From: Volvox africanus
Lineage: Eukaryota > Chlorophyta > Chlorophyceae > Chlamydomonadales > Volvocaceae
Assembly (NCBI GenBank): GCA_030268105.1
Contig: BSDZ01000079.1
Location: 5,664,001-5,728,000 of the forward strand
Direction of reading: 5' to 3'
DNA length: 64,000 nt
Positions within the stretch are counted from its first letter, which is position 1. Each line of letters starts with the position of its first letter. The notes beneath the pieces are model-generated. The model did no database searches. It was not told where the DNA came from and was given only the letters and a program-made list of their open reading frames with translations. Positions 12,352 through 24,500 of the stretch are shown one piece after another. Position numbers and translations under genes: made by a program.

Positions 12352-15336
12352 CTAATAGTCTTCTATTTCACTATCGTCGTTGTCGTCGTCCTCTCGCGCA
12401 CTGGTGGCATCATCCTGCTCGTCCTCACTCCTCTCGTCCTTGCTCACCTCCTCCTCAAACAACTCCTGAAAAGTTCAGAAAAGGAAAAGTATACTTATTT
12501 ACATGCATATATATAAAGGTAAATTAAGCCGACACGACCCAGCAATCATTTTCGGTTACGAGATTTTTAATCATGTCTAGGATGGGCAGTGCTTCTAGGT
12601 ACTATGTATGTGGACACTTTGTTACCTGTTTCTTCTTACTCCCTGAGCTCCCACGTTGACGTCGTGCCCGTGTACATCGCACATCTTCCCAAGCACTCTT
12701 GACCTTTATCAGTCGAAACAACACATATTAGAATATTACATTCATACAAGCAGGAAATTAAGACAACAAGCTGAACTCAGGAAATTTACCTTCTTTCGCC
12801 GGTGGTCGTAACTGTCATTATTGTCGTCACCGTCCGTAGACTTGTCTTCCACTGGCACCTTCTGGTCCAAAATACGTGAAGGGACTAGGTAGTGATAGCA
12901 AATATAATTAAAAAGTAATTAATGTCGGGCCTCAATATATTGTACCTTTCTTTTGATGCCCGTGCTTGTCCGTCTCACTTTCGTGGATGGCCGCACATCG
13001 CCGTCGTTTGTTACCTTCAAGGGCCACCGTTAACATACATATAGGATTTTAGAAATTATAAGCTTATATTTTCTATTTAAAAAGAGAAAAACAAATCGAC
13101 GTATACCACATCAAACCACAAAGCACGCAGCAAATTAAAAGAATAGAACGAAACATAAAATTACAACTCACTAAAACGGGAAGACAGGATGAATATTCAT
13201 TAATGAGCTGTACCTTTTTCGCTGCCGCCTTGCTTGAGTTCGTAGCATTCCTGCTGGAGTTCCTTGCCTTAGAGGGCTGTGGACTCTTTGCCTACATGGA
13301 AAGGAAGTATGTTTGAGGAAAATAGGAACAATTACATAAAAGACAAAAAGGAGAAAACAGGTTAAAGGACATTAATGACCTGTACATCCCTGTACATGCA
13401 ATCCATAATGTACATCACCCATCCTGCAATAACCTTGCTAAGCGCGCCTGGAAATTTGCACACCCCATCAACCACTCTCTTTACCACTATTATTTGGACT
13501 AACCTGTCGGCGTCGAGCGGCCTGGATCTCCTCCTTCTGATGTATGCGAGCTGCATTGGTAGCCAGCACCATCATCAATGCATCTTCACCATGTGCGGGC
13601 TACTTTTGGCGTTTGCTAGTGCGCCCATCCTGAGTTCCTGGCGGCTCGTCATTTCGGCCGCTTTTCTGCGGTTTGGTAGCAATTAAGCATTTTGTAAACA
13701 AGGAAATAAAGTTGTTGCACTAGCTAAAATAAAAAACAAAGGTTATGCATGAACTGTGATGTACTTTCTGCAAACATACTAAGAAGTACGTACTATTATG
13801 GTAGTGAAGCAGCAACAATAATTAAAGTGAACACATGCATAATCGCATCTTACCGTAGTGCCTTTTGGCAACTCCAGTGCACCAAGGCCTGGTGTATGCT
13901 GAGCTGTTCCACCAGCTCCAACCGGCACTGGAGTGGCTGGTACGGCAAAGGATGTCTTACTGCTTTCAATCTGCTTCCATGAAGCAGCAGCAATAATTAA
14001 AGTGAACACATGCATAATCGCATCTTACCGTAGTGCCTTTTGGCAACTCCAGTGCACCAAGGCCTGGTGTATGCTGAGCTGTTCCACCAGCTCCAACCGG
14101 CACTGGAGTGGCTGGTACGGCAAAGGATGTCTTACTGCTTTCAATCTGCTTCCGCTGCACAAGTGCATTAATAAGCTCCTGTTGCCAATCTGTCACATTC
14201 AAATCCTCCATCACAATGCGGCACTCACTGGGACCCGCATCTGGGTTATCTGGCTGAGCGTACTTGAAGCTCCTCCAGGCTGCCCAAGACTCCTTGTTCC
14301 ACAGCTTCTTCCATGGCTTCTTCTCAAACTCATCTACATAAAAATAATGTGAAGACGAACATCAACGCCAGATGCCATGATACACGTCATTGTCGAAAGT
14401 TTTCGTAATCCCGTACATAGCGTAAGAGGCATGGCATGTCCTTTGTCGTAAAACAAATCTTTGGCCCGCGTTTACCCTATATTCCATTTTTCAAAATACA
14501 TAGAAAGGATTTTTTTTATCAAACAACCTGATCAAAATATGTTGTAAAAAGGGTATATGGATGACAAGTAGCAGTACGAGCTCACAAACCTGGCTTGCAG
14601 GCAAGTTCCTCCTTTTGGGTGGCCTTCACCTTTTCGTACCTTGCATGTTGGGCATTGTAATCCATTGCGTATCTACAAAGTACATGGGATGCACCGAATA
14701 AAAGTGCTTACTTTTTATACTGTGCATGCTTCATTCTATTGTTGTCTGTCCCCACTGAAAGTAAGCTAATGATATGGATGGCATGTATGATGACCACAAA
14801 CAAGATAATCACTAGAAGCATAACAGTAGGAAAATAAACATGTACGTACTTTTGCCATTTCTTCTTGAAGCAGTCGACCGTAACTCTTGGCTGTAAGTCA
14901 GCCACTTGTGCAAAGCCAGCAGCAAAGCACTTATCCCAAACGGGCTGCAGATGCGGCACACGTTGAATATCCTTCGCAATGAGGACCCGTGGATTCTTCA
15001 GGCTGCTGTCGAGGTTGTACGGCACATTGTCGCGGACGGCTTTGTTGATGGCGGCCTGCTCATATGACCTGTTCCGCTTTGATGGCTCACCACGATCATG
15101 ATCCTTTTGTATACTGATTCTGCTTACTTCAGGGGATACCAATTGAACAGATGGCTGTTTTAGGGATATATGGATAGTTAGTTTCTTCTGAGCCTGGTTC
15201 CAAGCCTTCCCCTTAAAATGTGCATGACGTTTTTTTATGCGATGACAAAATAATAACCGTGCTGAAAATTGTGGCATGAATCCGTTGAAGTATTCATTCC
15301 CGTGCAGCGATTGAACTAATCTGCCTTGCAATATGT
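12352..15336 (-). CDS. Element-encoded protein, left-arm copy (likely broken)
   Basis: This is the mirror image of the right-arm gene at 17182-20167, and the exon structure described there applies here. By eye the copies differ in coding bases at only a few places: Ile versus Val in the first exon, Met versus Thr at the start of the second, and a synonymous or intronic handful more. Most are CpG transitions. The same in-frame TAG is present (13600-13602), so the stop predates the duplication or has been copied between arms. The same 175-base tandem duplication is present (13805-13979 and 13980-14154). The product is not recognised. Confidence 0.6.
13805..14154. repeat. 175-base tandem duplication, left arm
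   Basis: Two adjacent 175-base copies (13805-13979, 13980-14154) include the end of an exon, its donor and the start of the intron of the element gene. They mirror 18364-18713. Confidence 0.95.
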
Positions 15337-15899
15337 CTGGATTTGGGAAGCATTGGGGTCATAGAGTACGTCTCACACATGGTCAATTTTCATGGTCAAT
15401 TTTCACACCTACGCAAAGCTGCTATGGTGCTTGCCGGAAAAGGCTATATAATTTTGGGGGCCTGCTCGATGTGTAACTGTGGCTCTTGGTGACTTTGTTT
15501 GGGTCTCCATCTGGCAACATTGTTGCCTGGCTACTGTGTAAGGTTTGCTGTTGCCAACTTTCCGCGATCCTTACCCACGCTTGCTAACTCTGGCAGCTTG
15601 CTGCTCAATAATTAGAAACCCTTCCATAACTAGAAAGGTAGCCATGAACAGACATGTGTGGCACTTTTATGTTACAAAGTAAGCCACATGTACAGGTTCT
15701 AAATCCATATAATGGTAGCGATTTAGCGATGTTAACAAGCGTTCACCAGAGCAATCTCTTGTACAACGACTAGTATTCATAGCGCTATCCTAAATTAACT
15801 TTGAAGATATTTTATGCACAAAGTCTCCAATGCTACTGCACAATAAGAGCAAGTAAGCAAACTAAATAAATCCGGTGAACCTGTGCTCCGAACATTATT

Positions 15900-16610
15900 A
15901 TGCGCTATCTACATAAACTTTGCGTAAACTGCGTTACAGTGTGCTACGTGCGTATGGTAACGCACTGTACGCAAGATATACGCAAGCTGTTTGCGTAAAG
16001 TTAACGTGTGCGTTAGGTTTGCGATCGTGTGCGTTAGGTTTGCGTTAGGCTCGCGTTAGAACATACGCAAGCCCCCGATTTTCGAGCACCACGAAACATA
16101 ATAAAAATTGCAGGGAACTTTTATACTCATTATAAATATTGTTTTCATTTAAACAAACTTGAAAACGACGCACTATAACAGACGTTCTGTCAAGTTTTCT
16201 ATTTCTTTGTGTTAGGCTCGCGTTAGGCTGCGTTAGGTCGCGTATGTGTGCGTAAGGCTGCGTTTTGTGCGTTAGAGATTGCGTTAGCCTAACGCGAGCC
16301 TAACGCAAAGAAATAGAAAACTTGACAGAACGTCTGTTATAGTGCGTCGTCGTTTTCAAGTTTGTTTAAATGAAAACAATATTTATAATGAGTATAAAAG
16401 TTCCCTGCAATTTTTATTACGTTTCGTGGTGCTCGAAAATCGGGGGCTTGCGTATGTTCTAACGCGAGCCTAACGCAAACCTAACGCACGCGATTGCAAA
16501 CCTAACACACACGTTAACTTTACGCAAACAGCTTGCGTATATCTTGCGTACAGTGCGTTACCATACGCACGTAACGCACTGTAACGCAGTTTACGCAAAG
16601 TTTATGTAGA
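15900..16610. repeat. Inner GCGTTAG repeat field around the palindrome centre
   Basis: A second field of GCGTTAG/TAACGC words occupies the centre, including the 56-base loop. It corresponds to the opposite termini of the two overlapping units. Confidence 0.85.
16171..16344. repeat. Inner 174-base CACTA...TAGTG unit
   Basis: It begins CACTATAACAGACG and ends CGTCTGTTATAGTG. The two sides are inverted copies around the 56-base spacer. It is the shared part of the two long units, or a small MITE-like element at the centre. Its flanks are GAAAACGACG on the left and CGTCGTCGTTTTC on the right, so the right side has three extra bases. This is the only arm indel I found. Confidence 0.7.
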
Positions 16611-17181
16611 TAGCGCATAATAATGTTCGGAGCACGGGTTCGCCGGATTTATTTAGTTTGCTTACTTGCTCTTATTGTGCAGTAGCATTGGAGACTTTGT
16701 GCATAAAATATCTTCAAAGTTAATTTAGGATAGCGCTATGAATACTAGTCGTTGTACAAGAGATTGCTCTGGTGAACGCTTGTTAACATCGCTAAATCGC
16801 TACCATTATATGGATTTAGAACCTGTACATGTGGCTTACTTTGTAACATAAAAGTGCCACACATGTCTGTTCATGGCTACCTTTCTAGTTATGGAAGGGT
16901 TTCTAATTATTGAGCAGCAAGCTGCCAGAGTTAGCAAGCGTGGGTAAGGATCGCGGAAAGTTGGCAACAGCAAACCTTACACAGTAGCCAGGCAACAATG
17001 TTGCCAGATGGAGACCCAAACAAAGTCACCAAGAGCCACAGTTACACATCGAGCAGGCCCCCAAAATTATATAGCCTTTTCCGGCAAGCACCATAGCAGC
17101 TTTGCGTAGGTGTGAAAATTGACCATGAAAATTGACCATGTGTGAGACGTACTCTATGACCCCAATGCTTCCCAAATCCAG

Positions 17182-20167
17182 ACATATTGCAAGGCAGATT
17201 AGTTCAATCGCTGCACGGGAATGAATACTTCAACGGATTCATGCCACAATTTTCAGCACGGTTATTATTTTGTCATCGCATAAAAAAACGTCATGCACAT
17301 TTTAAGGGGAAGGCTTGGAACCAGGCTCAGAAGAAACTAACTATCCATATATCCCTAAAACAGCCATCTGTTCAATTGGTATCCCCTGAAGTAAGCAGAA
17401 TCAGTATACAAAAGGATCATGATCGTGGTGAGCCATCAAAGCGGAACAGGTCATATGAGCAGGCCGCCATCAACAAAGCCGTCCGCGACAATGTGCCGTA
17501 CAACCTCGACAGCAGCCTGAAGAATCCACGGGTCCTCATTGCGAAGGATGTTCAACGTGTGCCGCATCTGCAGCCCGTTTGGGATAAGTGCTTTGCTGCT
17601 GGCTTTGCACAAGTGGCTGACTTACAGCCAAGAGTTACGGTCGACTGCTTCAAGAAGAAATGGCAAAAGTACGTACATGTTTATTTTCCTACTGTTATGC
17701 TTCTAGTGATTATCTTGTTTGTGGTCATCATACATGCCATCCATATCATTAGCTTACTTTCAGTGGGGACAGACAACAATAGAATGAAGCATGCACAGTA
17801 TAAAAAGTAAGCACTTTTATTCGGTGCATCCCATGTACTTTGTAGATACGCAACGGATTACAATGCCCAACATGCAAGGTACGAAAAGGTGAAGGCCACC
17901 CAAAAGGAGGAACTTGCCTGCAAGCCAGGTTTGTGAGCTCGTACTGCTACTTGTCATCCATATACCCTTTTTACAACATATTTTGATCAGGTTGTTTGAT
18001 AAAAAAAATCCTTTCTATGTATTTTGAAAAATGGAATATGGGGTAAACGCGGGCCAAAGATTTGTTTTACGACAAAGGACATGCCATGCCTCTTACGCTA
18101 TGTACGGGATTACGAAAACTTTCGACAATGATGTGTATCATGGCATCTGGCGTTGATGTTCGTCTTCACATTATTTTTATGTAGATGAGTTTGAGAAGAA
18201 GCCATGGAAGAAGCTGTGGAACAAGGAGTCTTGGGCAGCCTGGAGGAGCTTCAAGTACGCTCAGCCAGATAACCCAGATGCGGGTCCCAGTGAGTGCCGC
18301 ATTGTGATGGAGGATTTGAATGTGACAGATTGGCAACAGGAGCTTATTAATGCACTTGTGCAGCGGAAGCAGATTGAAAGCAGTAAGACATCCTTTGCCG
18401 TACCAGCCACTCCAGTGCCGGTTGGAGCTGGTGGAACAGCTCAGCATACACCAGGCCTTGGTGCACTGGAGTTGCCAAAAGGCACTACGGTAAGATGCGA
18501 TTATGCATGTGTTCACTTTAATTATTGCTGCTGCTTCACGGAAGCAGATTGAAAGCAGTAAGACATCCTTTGCCGTACCAGCCACTCCAGTGCCGGTTGG
18601 AGCTGGTGGAACAGCTCAGCATACACCAGGCCTTGGTGCACTGGAGTTGCCAAAAGGCACTACGGTAAGATGCGATTATGCATGTGTTCACTTTAATTAT
18701 TGTTGCTGCTTCACTACCATAATAGTACGTACTTCTTAGTATGTTTGCAGAAAGTACATCACAGTTCATGCATAACCTTTGTTTTTTATTTTAGCTAGTG
18801 CAACAACTTTATTTCCTTGTTTACAAAATGCTTAATTGCTACCAAACCGCAGAAAAGCGGCCGAAATGACGAGCCGCCAGGAACTCAGGATGGGCGCACT
18901 AGCAAACGCCAAAAGTAGCCCGCACATGGTGAAGATGCATTGATGATGGTGCTGGCTACCAATGCAGCTCGCATACATCAGAAGGAGGAGATCCAGGCCG
19001 CTCGACGCCGACAGGTTAGTCCAAATAATAGTGGTAAAGAGAGTGGTTGATGGGGTGTGCAAATTTCCAGGCGCGCTTAGCAAGGTTATTGCAGGATGGG
19101 TGATGTACATTATGGATTGCATGTACAGGGATGTACAGGTCATTAATGTCCTTTAACCTGTTTTCTCCTTTTTGTCTTTTATGTAATTGTTCCTATTTTC
19201 CTCAAACATACTTCCTTTCCATGTAGGCAAAGAGTCCACAGCCCTCTAAGGCAAGGAACTCCAGCAGGAATGCTACGAACTCAAGCAAGGCGGCAGCGAA
19301 AAAGGTACAGCTCATTAATGAATATTCATCCTGTCTTCCCGTTTTAGTGAGTTGTAATTTTATGTTTCGTTCTATTCTTTTAATTTGCTGCGTGCTTTGT
19401 GGTTTGATGTGGTATACGTCGATTTGTTTTTCTCTTTTTAAATAGAAAATATAAGCTTATAATTTCTAAAATCCTATATGTATGTTAACGGTGGCCCTTG
19501 AAGGTAACAAACGACGGCGATGTGCGGCCATCCACGAAAGTGAGACGGACAAGCACGGGCATCAAAAGAAAGGTACAATATATTGAGGCCCGACATTAAT
19601 TACTTTTTAATTATATTTGCTATCACTACCTAGTCCCTTCACGTATTTTGGACCAGAAGGTGCCAGTGGAAGACAAGTCTACGGACGGTGACGACAATAA
19701 TGACAGTTACGACCACCGGCGAAAAGAAGGTAAATTTCCTGAGTTCAGCTTGTTGTCTTAATTTCCTGCTTGTATGAATGTAATATTCTAATATGTGTTG
19801 TTTCGACTGATAAAGGTCAAGAGTGCTTGGGAAGATGTGCGATGTACACGGGCACGACGTCAACGTGGGAGCTCAGGGAGTAAGAAGAAACAGGTAACAA
19901 AGTGTCCACATACATAGTACCTAGAAGCACTGCCCATCCTAGACATGATTAAAAATCTCGTAACCGAAAATGATTGCTGGGTCGTGTCGGCTTAATTTAC
20001 CTTTATATATATGCATGTAAATAAGTATACTTTTCCTTTTCTGAACTTTTCAGGAGTTGTTTGAGGAGGAGGTGAGCAAGGACGAGAGGAGTGAGGACGA
20101 GCAGGATGATGCCACCAGTGCGCGAGAGGACGACGACAACGACGATAGTGAAATAGAAGACTATTAG
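17182..20167 (+). CDS. Element-encoded protein, right-arm copy (likely broken)
   Basis: Exons with matching phase are 17182-17668 (no ATG at its start; a preceding exon is expected), 17846-17928, 18185-18489 and 18853 onward, then exons near 19228-19304, 19504-19572, about 19660-19729, 19818-19891 and 20054-20167. The product would be a basic, Lys/Arg-rich protein with Trp/Lys-rich segments (KKPWKKLWNKESWAAWRSF), Pro/Gly-rich linkers and a very acidic tail ending SEIEDY. Basic plus acidic character suggests a DNA- or chromatin-binding protein, like the accessory TnpA-type proteins of CACTA elements, but I recognise no domain and no D-D-E triad. In the exon at 18853 an in-frame TAG (18916-18918) interrupts a frame that is open on both sides. 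A TGTAA polyadenylation-type signal lies near 20423. The gene points to the outer end of its arm. Confidence 0.65.
18364..18713. repeat. 175-base tandem duplication, right arm
   Basis: Copies 18364-18538 and 18539-18713 differ at about one base. The unit contains the exon end up to the donor ACG|GTAAGA and the first 49 intron bases, so two alternative donors are available. Confidence 0.95.
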
Positions 20168-20669
20168 ATAGAGCTAACATCTATCATGTTTGTTTCTAAG
20201 CTTATGTTAGAGCGGGCTGCTAAATGTGCGGTGGCAGATGAAGTTAGGATGTATGTACCTAATGATGATTGAAATGATTGGTGCATGGTACAAATGATTA
20301 TTTAACTCATAAACGAAATTTGATTGGCAGGATTGGATGTGTAGAAATTTGATTGTTTCGTTGAATTAATGGGTAGTCACTCACCAATGGCTGCTTACCT
20401 GGATGCTTTCCGAATAATGAGCTGTAAATTATTGCCTGAAATATCTTCATCTATCAAAACTGAAATCCTATTGATATTCTTCATAACAGCTACGTACATT
20501 ATGACAGGATGGTTTCCGTACACACAAAAATAATTCTGCAGCGGGTGAGCAAAACAGCAAACAATAACAAGAACGATAACTGAAACAGTAAAGAAATAAC
20601 CAGAACGACCAAAAGTAGTTGCAGTGAGCAGGAATGCGAGGCTGCCTCGTACGCAAAGCGAAAGTGGCG

Positions 20670-21223
20670 CGAATGTTGCTATCGCACGCGTAAGACCTTG
20701 CGAAAGCGTGCCAATATGTTAGTTACATGCGTATAAAACTTTTACGCAACCCACAACTGCTAGCTGTGTACGCATTATTCGCAGCATACGTAAGCATGCG
20801 TTAATGCGCGTTAATGCGCGTTAGGCGTGCGTATATTGTGCGTTAGAGAACTTTAAGTGCGTTAACTTCCATGCACGCTATGTATTTTTGCTTGCGTATG
20901 GGTCTCTAACGCTTGCGTTGCGTTAGGCCTAACGCACACCTTAGAATCTATGTGGGTGCGTTTGACATTGCGTAAGTTCGCGTTAGGTTGCGTTAGCTAA
21001 CGCGAAGTAAACGCAAACATTTTCGTTCCCTCCCAAAAACGTTTATTTGCGATTGCGTTAGGTGCGTTAGGATTGCGTTAGCGATACACAAACAATAACG
21101 CAATGCGTTTGATTTGCGTTAGGCTTTGCGTTAGCTCGTGTTAGTTCCCGTTAAGCTTGCGTTAGGCTTGCGTTAGGGGTCCCTAACGCGAGCCTAACGC
21201 GAGCTAACGCACGAATTCCTTGT
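20670..21223. repeat. Subterminal GCGTTAG repeats, right end
   Basis: This mirrors 11296-11850, with many GCGTTAG and TAACGC words up to the TIR. Confidence 0.85.
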
Positions 21224-21254
21224 TATAGTGACGGGGCGAGCTGTAAAGGTTCGA

Positions 21255-21545
21255 CACTTGTTGAGGATGAATGTGCCCCCCCCGATGTTCATGGACCGTG
21301 AGGACCACGGTTATAGTGACTTACAAGCCGACCAGCAAGAGTGGCGTTGAGGCCGATTCCACTGGATGCTGGCAGTGGGTGCTGAACCACGTACTTACCG
21401 GAAAATCACTGGTTTCGGAGATATCAACATGCATGGGTGCACCCTCAAGAATTGCGCCCCCAAATACAGGCAGGGGAGGGCAGGGACTACTGCCAAGTGG
21501 TAGTGGCCACGGGTGAAGCAAAGGCCGCCTATCCCACACACATAC
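21255..21545 (+). repeat. Dispersed repeat family C, copy 1
   Basis: This stretch matches the reverse complement of about 63160-63450 with moderate divergence. Shared landmarks are GACCGTGAGGA, CCACTGGATG, GTGGGTGCTGAACCA, TTTCGGAGA and the CACCC-rich end. It starts about 25 bases outside the palindrome. Confidence 0.75.
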
Positions 21546-24500
21546 AGGCAGACCGAGCCTCTGGGGGGATCTAAACATCCATCCATTCAATGCGTTGGAT
21601 GGATGGATGTCCTGGAGTTGCTGTGTCCGTGCTTCATTGTTATGCTTTTGGGGCAGCTCCATTATTACTCTACCTTGAATTGCTTGCTTGGACTATAGAT
21701 TCAGTTTTGACTTTATTTGAAGGACGGAAGTCCTGGATCGGGCGGACTGGGATGTTGTATCATGCCCGCGTGCTCTAAGAAATGAGAGCGCGAGTTGACG
21801 TCAGGATCAGACATCCTAATAATCGTTATCATGATACTAGCTACCTACACGGCGGGAGGCATTTGTTTTCTTGGATGCTTGGATAACATAATTGCTCGCC
21901 ATGCATATAGTAGCTTGCCATCACGTACATACAATAAGTACCTATCTAGTACCTAAAGCCCTAAGTACCTATATAGCTACTTGCCTGGCTTCATCACTCG
22001 TCAATCGCCAGCAGTGATGCCGTACGGGTATGCCGTACTCCTCCCTGCTGCACACACACACGACACGCACACACACATATATGTACATAGTCCTATATCT
22101 ATCTATACATCTTAGGAGAGTTTCCGCGCGCATAACAGAGAATAGTAAGCGGGATAGGTGTGTGATATGATGGTTGCATATATGTTAGTTAATGCCGCAC
22201 TAGCTAGCGATGTTCACGCACTGAGAACGAACCCGATTAGTGTCGTTTATCTAAATTGGCTCCGATGAGCCCTGTTGGCCTATACTAAGGGTTAGCAGAT
22301 CTACCTACCTACCTATCTATTGATCCATCCATCCGTCCATCCATCTACCTATCCACCTATTGGCGCGCGGAGGCTAGCTGATGATGATGCTGAGGAAACC
22401 AAGAGGGCAACTGAAGTACGTAGGGCCCACTACTCACGCACGTGCGCTCATCTATCGTCAGCAAATGTTTGTGGATGCGTGCGTGGGAGTAGCTAACATA
22501 TAGTAGTTATTATCGATCATCACGACCCCTGGCCATAGATAGCTGTCGCCACAAACAAACAAACACACCCATCTTATGCAGGATGGTATACATGTACATG
22601 CACTGTCCATTCGTAAATTGTTTACGATATGTATGTATGTACGGACGGCAAATAACAGCGAGATTAGCGTCATCTATCATCATCTAGCTTTTATCAGGAA
22701 GATAGATAGGTAGGATGGGTGGAGTAGTCATCAGCAAGTACCCATCTGCTGCATGTCGCTGTGCTCATACATCTCACGCACACACATGTACGGCGGACGT
22801 ATGTACATATGTATTCGTATATACGTAAATGCATCCTACCTGTACGTACGCATGCACGTACACGTAAGCTGGCAGGTACACGGCATAGCAGCACGCGCAC
22901 ACAAACATCTACTGAGCGCTAGCGACGACTTTGCAGCTGCATGCCGGCACGCAGTTAATAGTTAGACTAATTCCATATGACTATAATCTAGGTAATGACC
23001 ACCCCTTGAATATAACGAACTTACCCATGAGGCATGGATGGGCGGATGGATGGGCGGATCAGGGCCACCTGACTCCATGGCTGGATGTCGGTTGACGGCG
23101 GCATCGTCAGTGAAAGGAAGAAGAATGAAGTGATTAAGGAGAATACGTAGTGCAAATAACGATATTTAGTAAAGCATATAGTTGCGTATGCAATCAGAAT
23201 TTAACTGTTTCATCATTAATCTGATCTTCAGAGCAAAAAATATGGGCATCATCCTGAACAAAGCTTCTAACTCTCAGACCGTGACCATGCAGCGCACCAG
23301 ATGCTTCATAACGATGGCAGCACCCAAACTCAGCCATTCTAAGTGACAGGTCGCGGTAGCTCTTAATACCCCGCATTTGAATATGACTAGGACAGTTCAT
23401 TGGTTTTGATGCTAGTATTTTTCCATCAGCTTCAGAAGTAAGCATATTTTCCTAACACATGTGTCCCCGTGCATCTGTGTGCCTGCATCCGTGCGTGCGA
23501 ATGAACGAATTTCCGTGCGTGCTCCCCCCAGCCACCTGCTGCGTGCTGCCTGATAAGCAAGCAAGGCGATGACGACACCCGCTACCCTTGCTTGCGCACA
23601 CGTGTAGTATCCTGGGGTAGAGCATCCTATGGCTAATATCTTGGATCATCAGGAAACTGGACATCTTCCGATCGGGCCTAAACAGTTTGCCGGATATTAA
23701 AACTTATTAACACAGTGACACAACAACGCGTTTACGTCTCATCACCATGCATGCTTTATTTGTTTACTTGCAAATTAAGCAGGGATATATATCGTTTACT
23801 GCCAGGTTAACAGCCAGAAGCAAACTGTCTTGGCAGGTTACAATATTAGCTAGGAAAGATTGACTAGAAAATAGTATATTCTTATTATTAATTTGCTTGC
23901 TTGTTTTAGTGCGAGCGCTCGTTACGCATACACAGATGTATTATTATTGGCATTTGTAGCCTGAAGGTTTTAATATATGTTTTTCTGTCCGCGCTTTTAT
24001 GAGGACTCATCAGCAGCACTCCTGAATCGTCATCTTATTGCGATGCGACCTAACTAGCTAGTTCCAAGGACCTTGTTTGGCTTCACGCAAGCATGTCCAG
24101 TCATAAGATCCAAATCTGCCATCCGATCCAGGAGATTTGAATGAAGTGTCATATACCAAATACGTCGCGTCATGTGAGTGCACGCATCGAAATGGTTCCG
24201 ACGACACCGACAGCCGCCGCCGTCAGTATAAAAAGCCGTCGTGCGTGGCCAATAACCAGGCAAGATATAAACTATCAATTGATCGGTCCAACTAACAGAG
24301 CCGTAATAACAAACCGAAGACGACACTAGATAAGTTTACATGCACGCAGCTACTAGATTCGTTCCCTCTGTATATATATGCGTGACGCCGCCGCCGCGAT
24401 GTATGTACGTAGCCATAGCCGCAAACATCAACAAAAAACACATCCATATACGCCCGCGTCTCATCGCACAGGTTTTGACATTGTATGCGCGCCTGTAGAG

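Larger units (their letters stand above)
11289..16229 (+). repeat. Left arm of the giant inverted repeat
   Basis: This arm is the reverse complement of 16286-21230 over its whole length, with only a small number of differences seen by eye. It contains the minus-strand copy of the element gene (12352-15336). Confidence 0.95.
11289..21230. mobile_element. Palindromic CACTA-like DNA transposon (9.94 kb)
   Basis: The element starts with CACTATAACAAGG (11289) and ends with CCTTGTTATAGTG (21230), the CACTA...TAGTG form of En/Spm-type transposons. The two halves are inverted copies of about 4.94 kb around a 56-base spacer (16230-16285). Two further ends of the same type lie inside, CACTATAACAG at 16171 and CTGTTATAGTG at 16344. 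The structure can therefore be read as two units of about 5.06 kb (11289-16344 and 16171-21230) in opposite orientation that share their inner 174 bases. The unit 16171-21230 is flanked by ACG on both sides (16168-16170, 21231-21233), matching the 3-base target duplication of CACTA elements. The outer pair has no matching flanks (GTA/ACG). Dense GCGTTAG-type subterminal repeats occur at both ends of each unit. Each arm carries one gene copy. I see no recognisable DDE transposase, so it may be non-autonomous. Confidence 0.85.
16286..21230 (-). repeat. Right arm of the giant inverted repeat
   Basis: This arm is the reverse complement of 11289-16229. It contains the plus-strand copy of the element gene. 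Confidence 0.95.

Noticed and set aside
11289..21230. Palindrome as a pure assembly mirror artefact
   Set aside because: The arms differ at about fifteen places, mostly CpG transitions in either arm, and the loop is not symmetric. Long reads should still confirm it.
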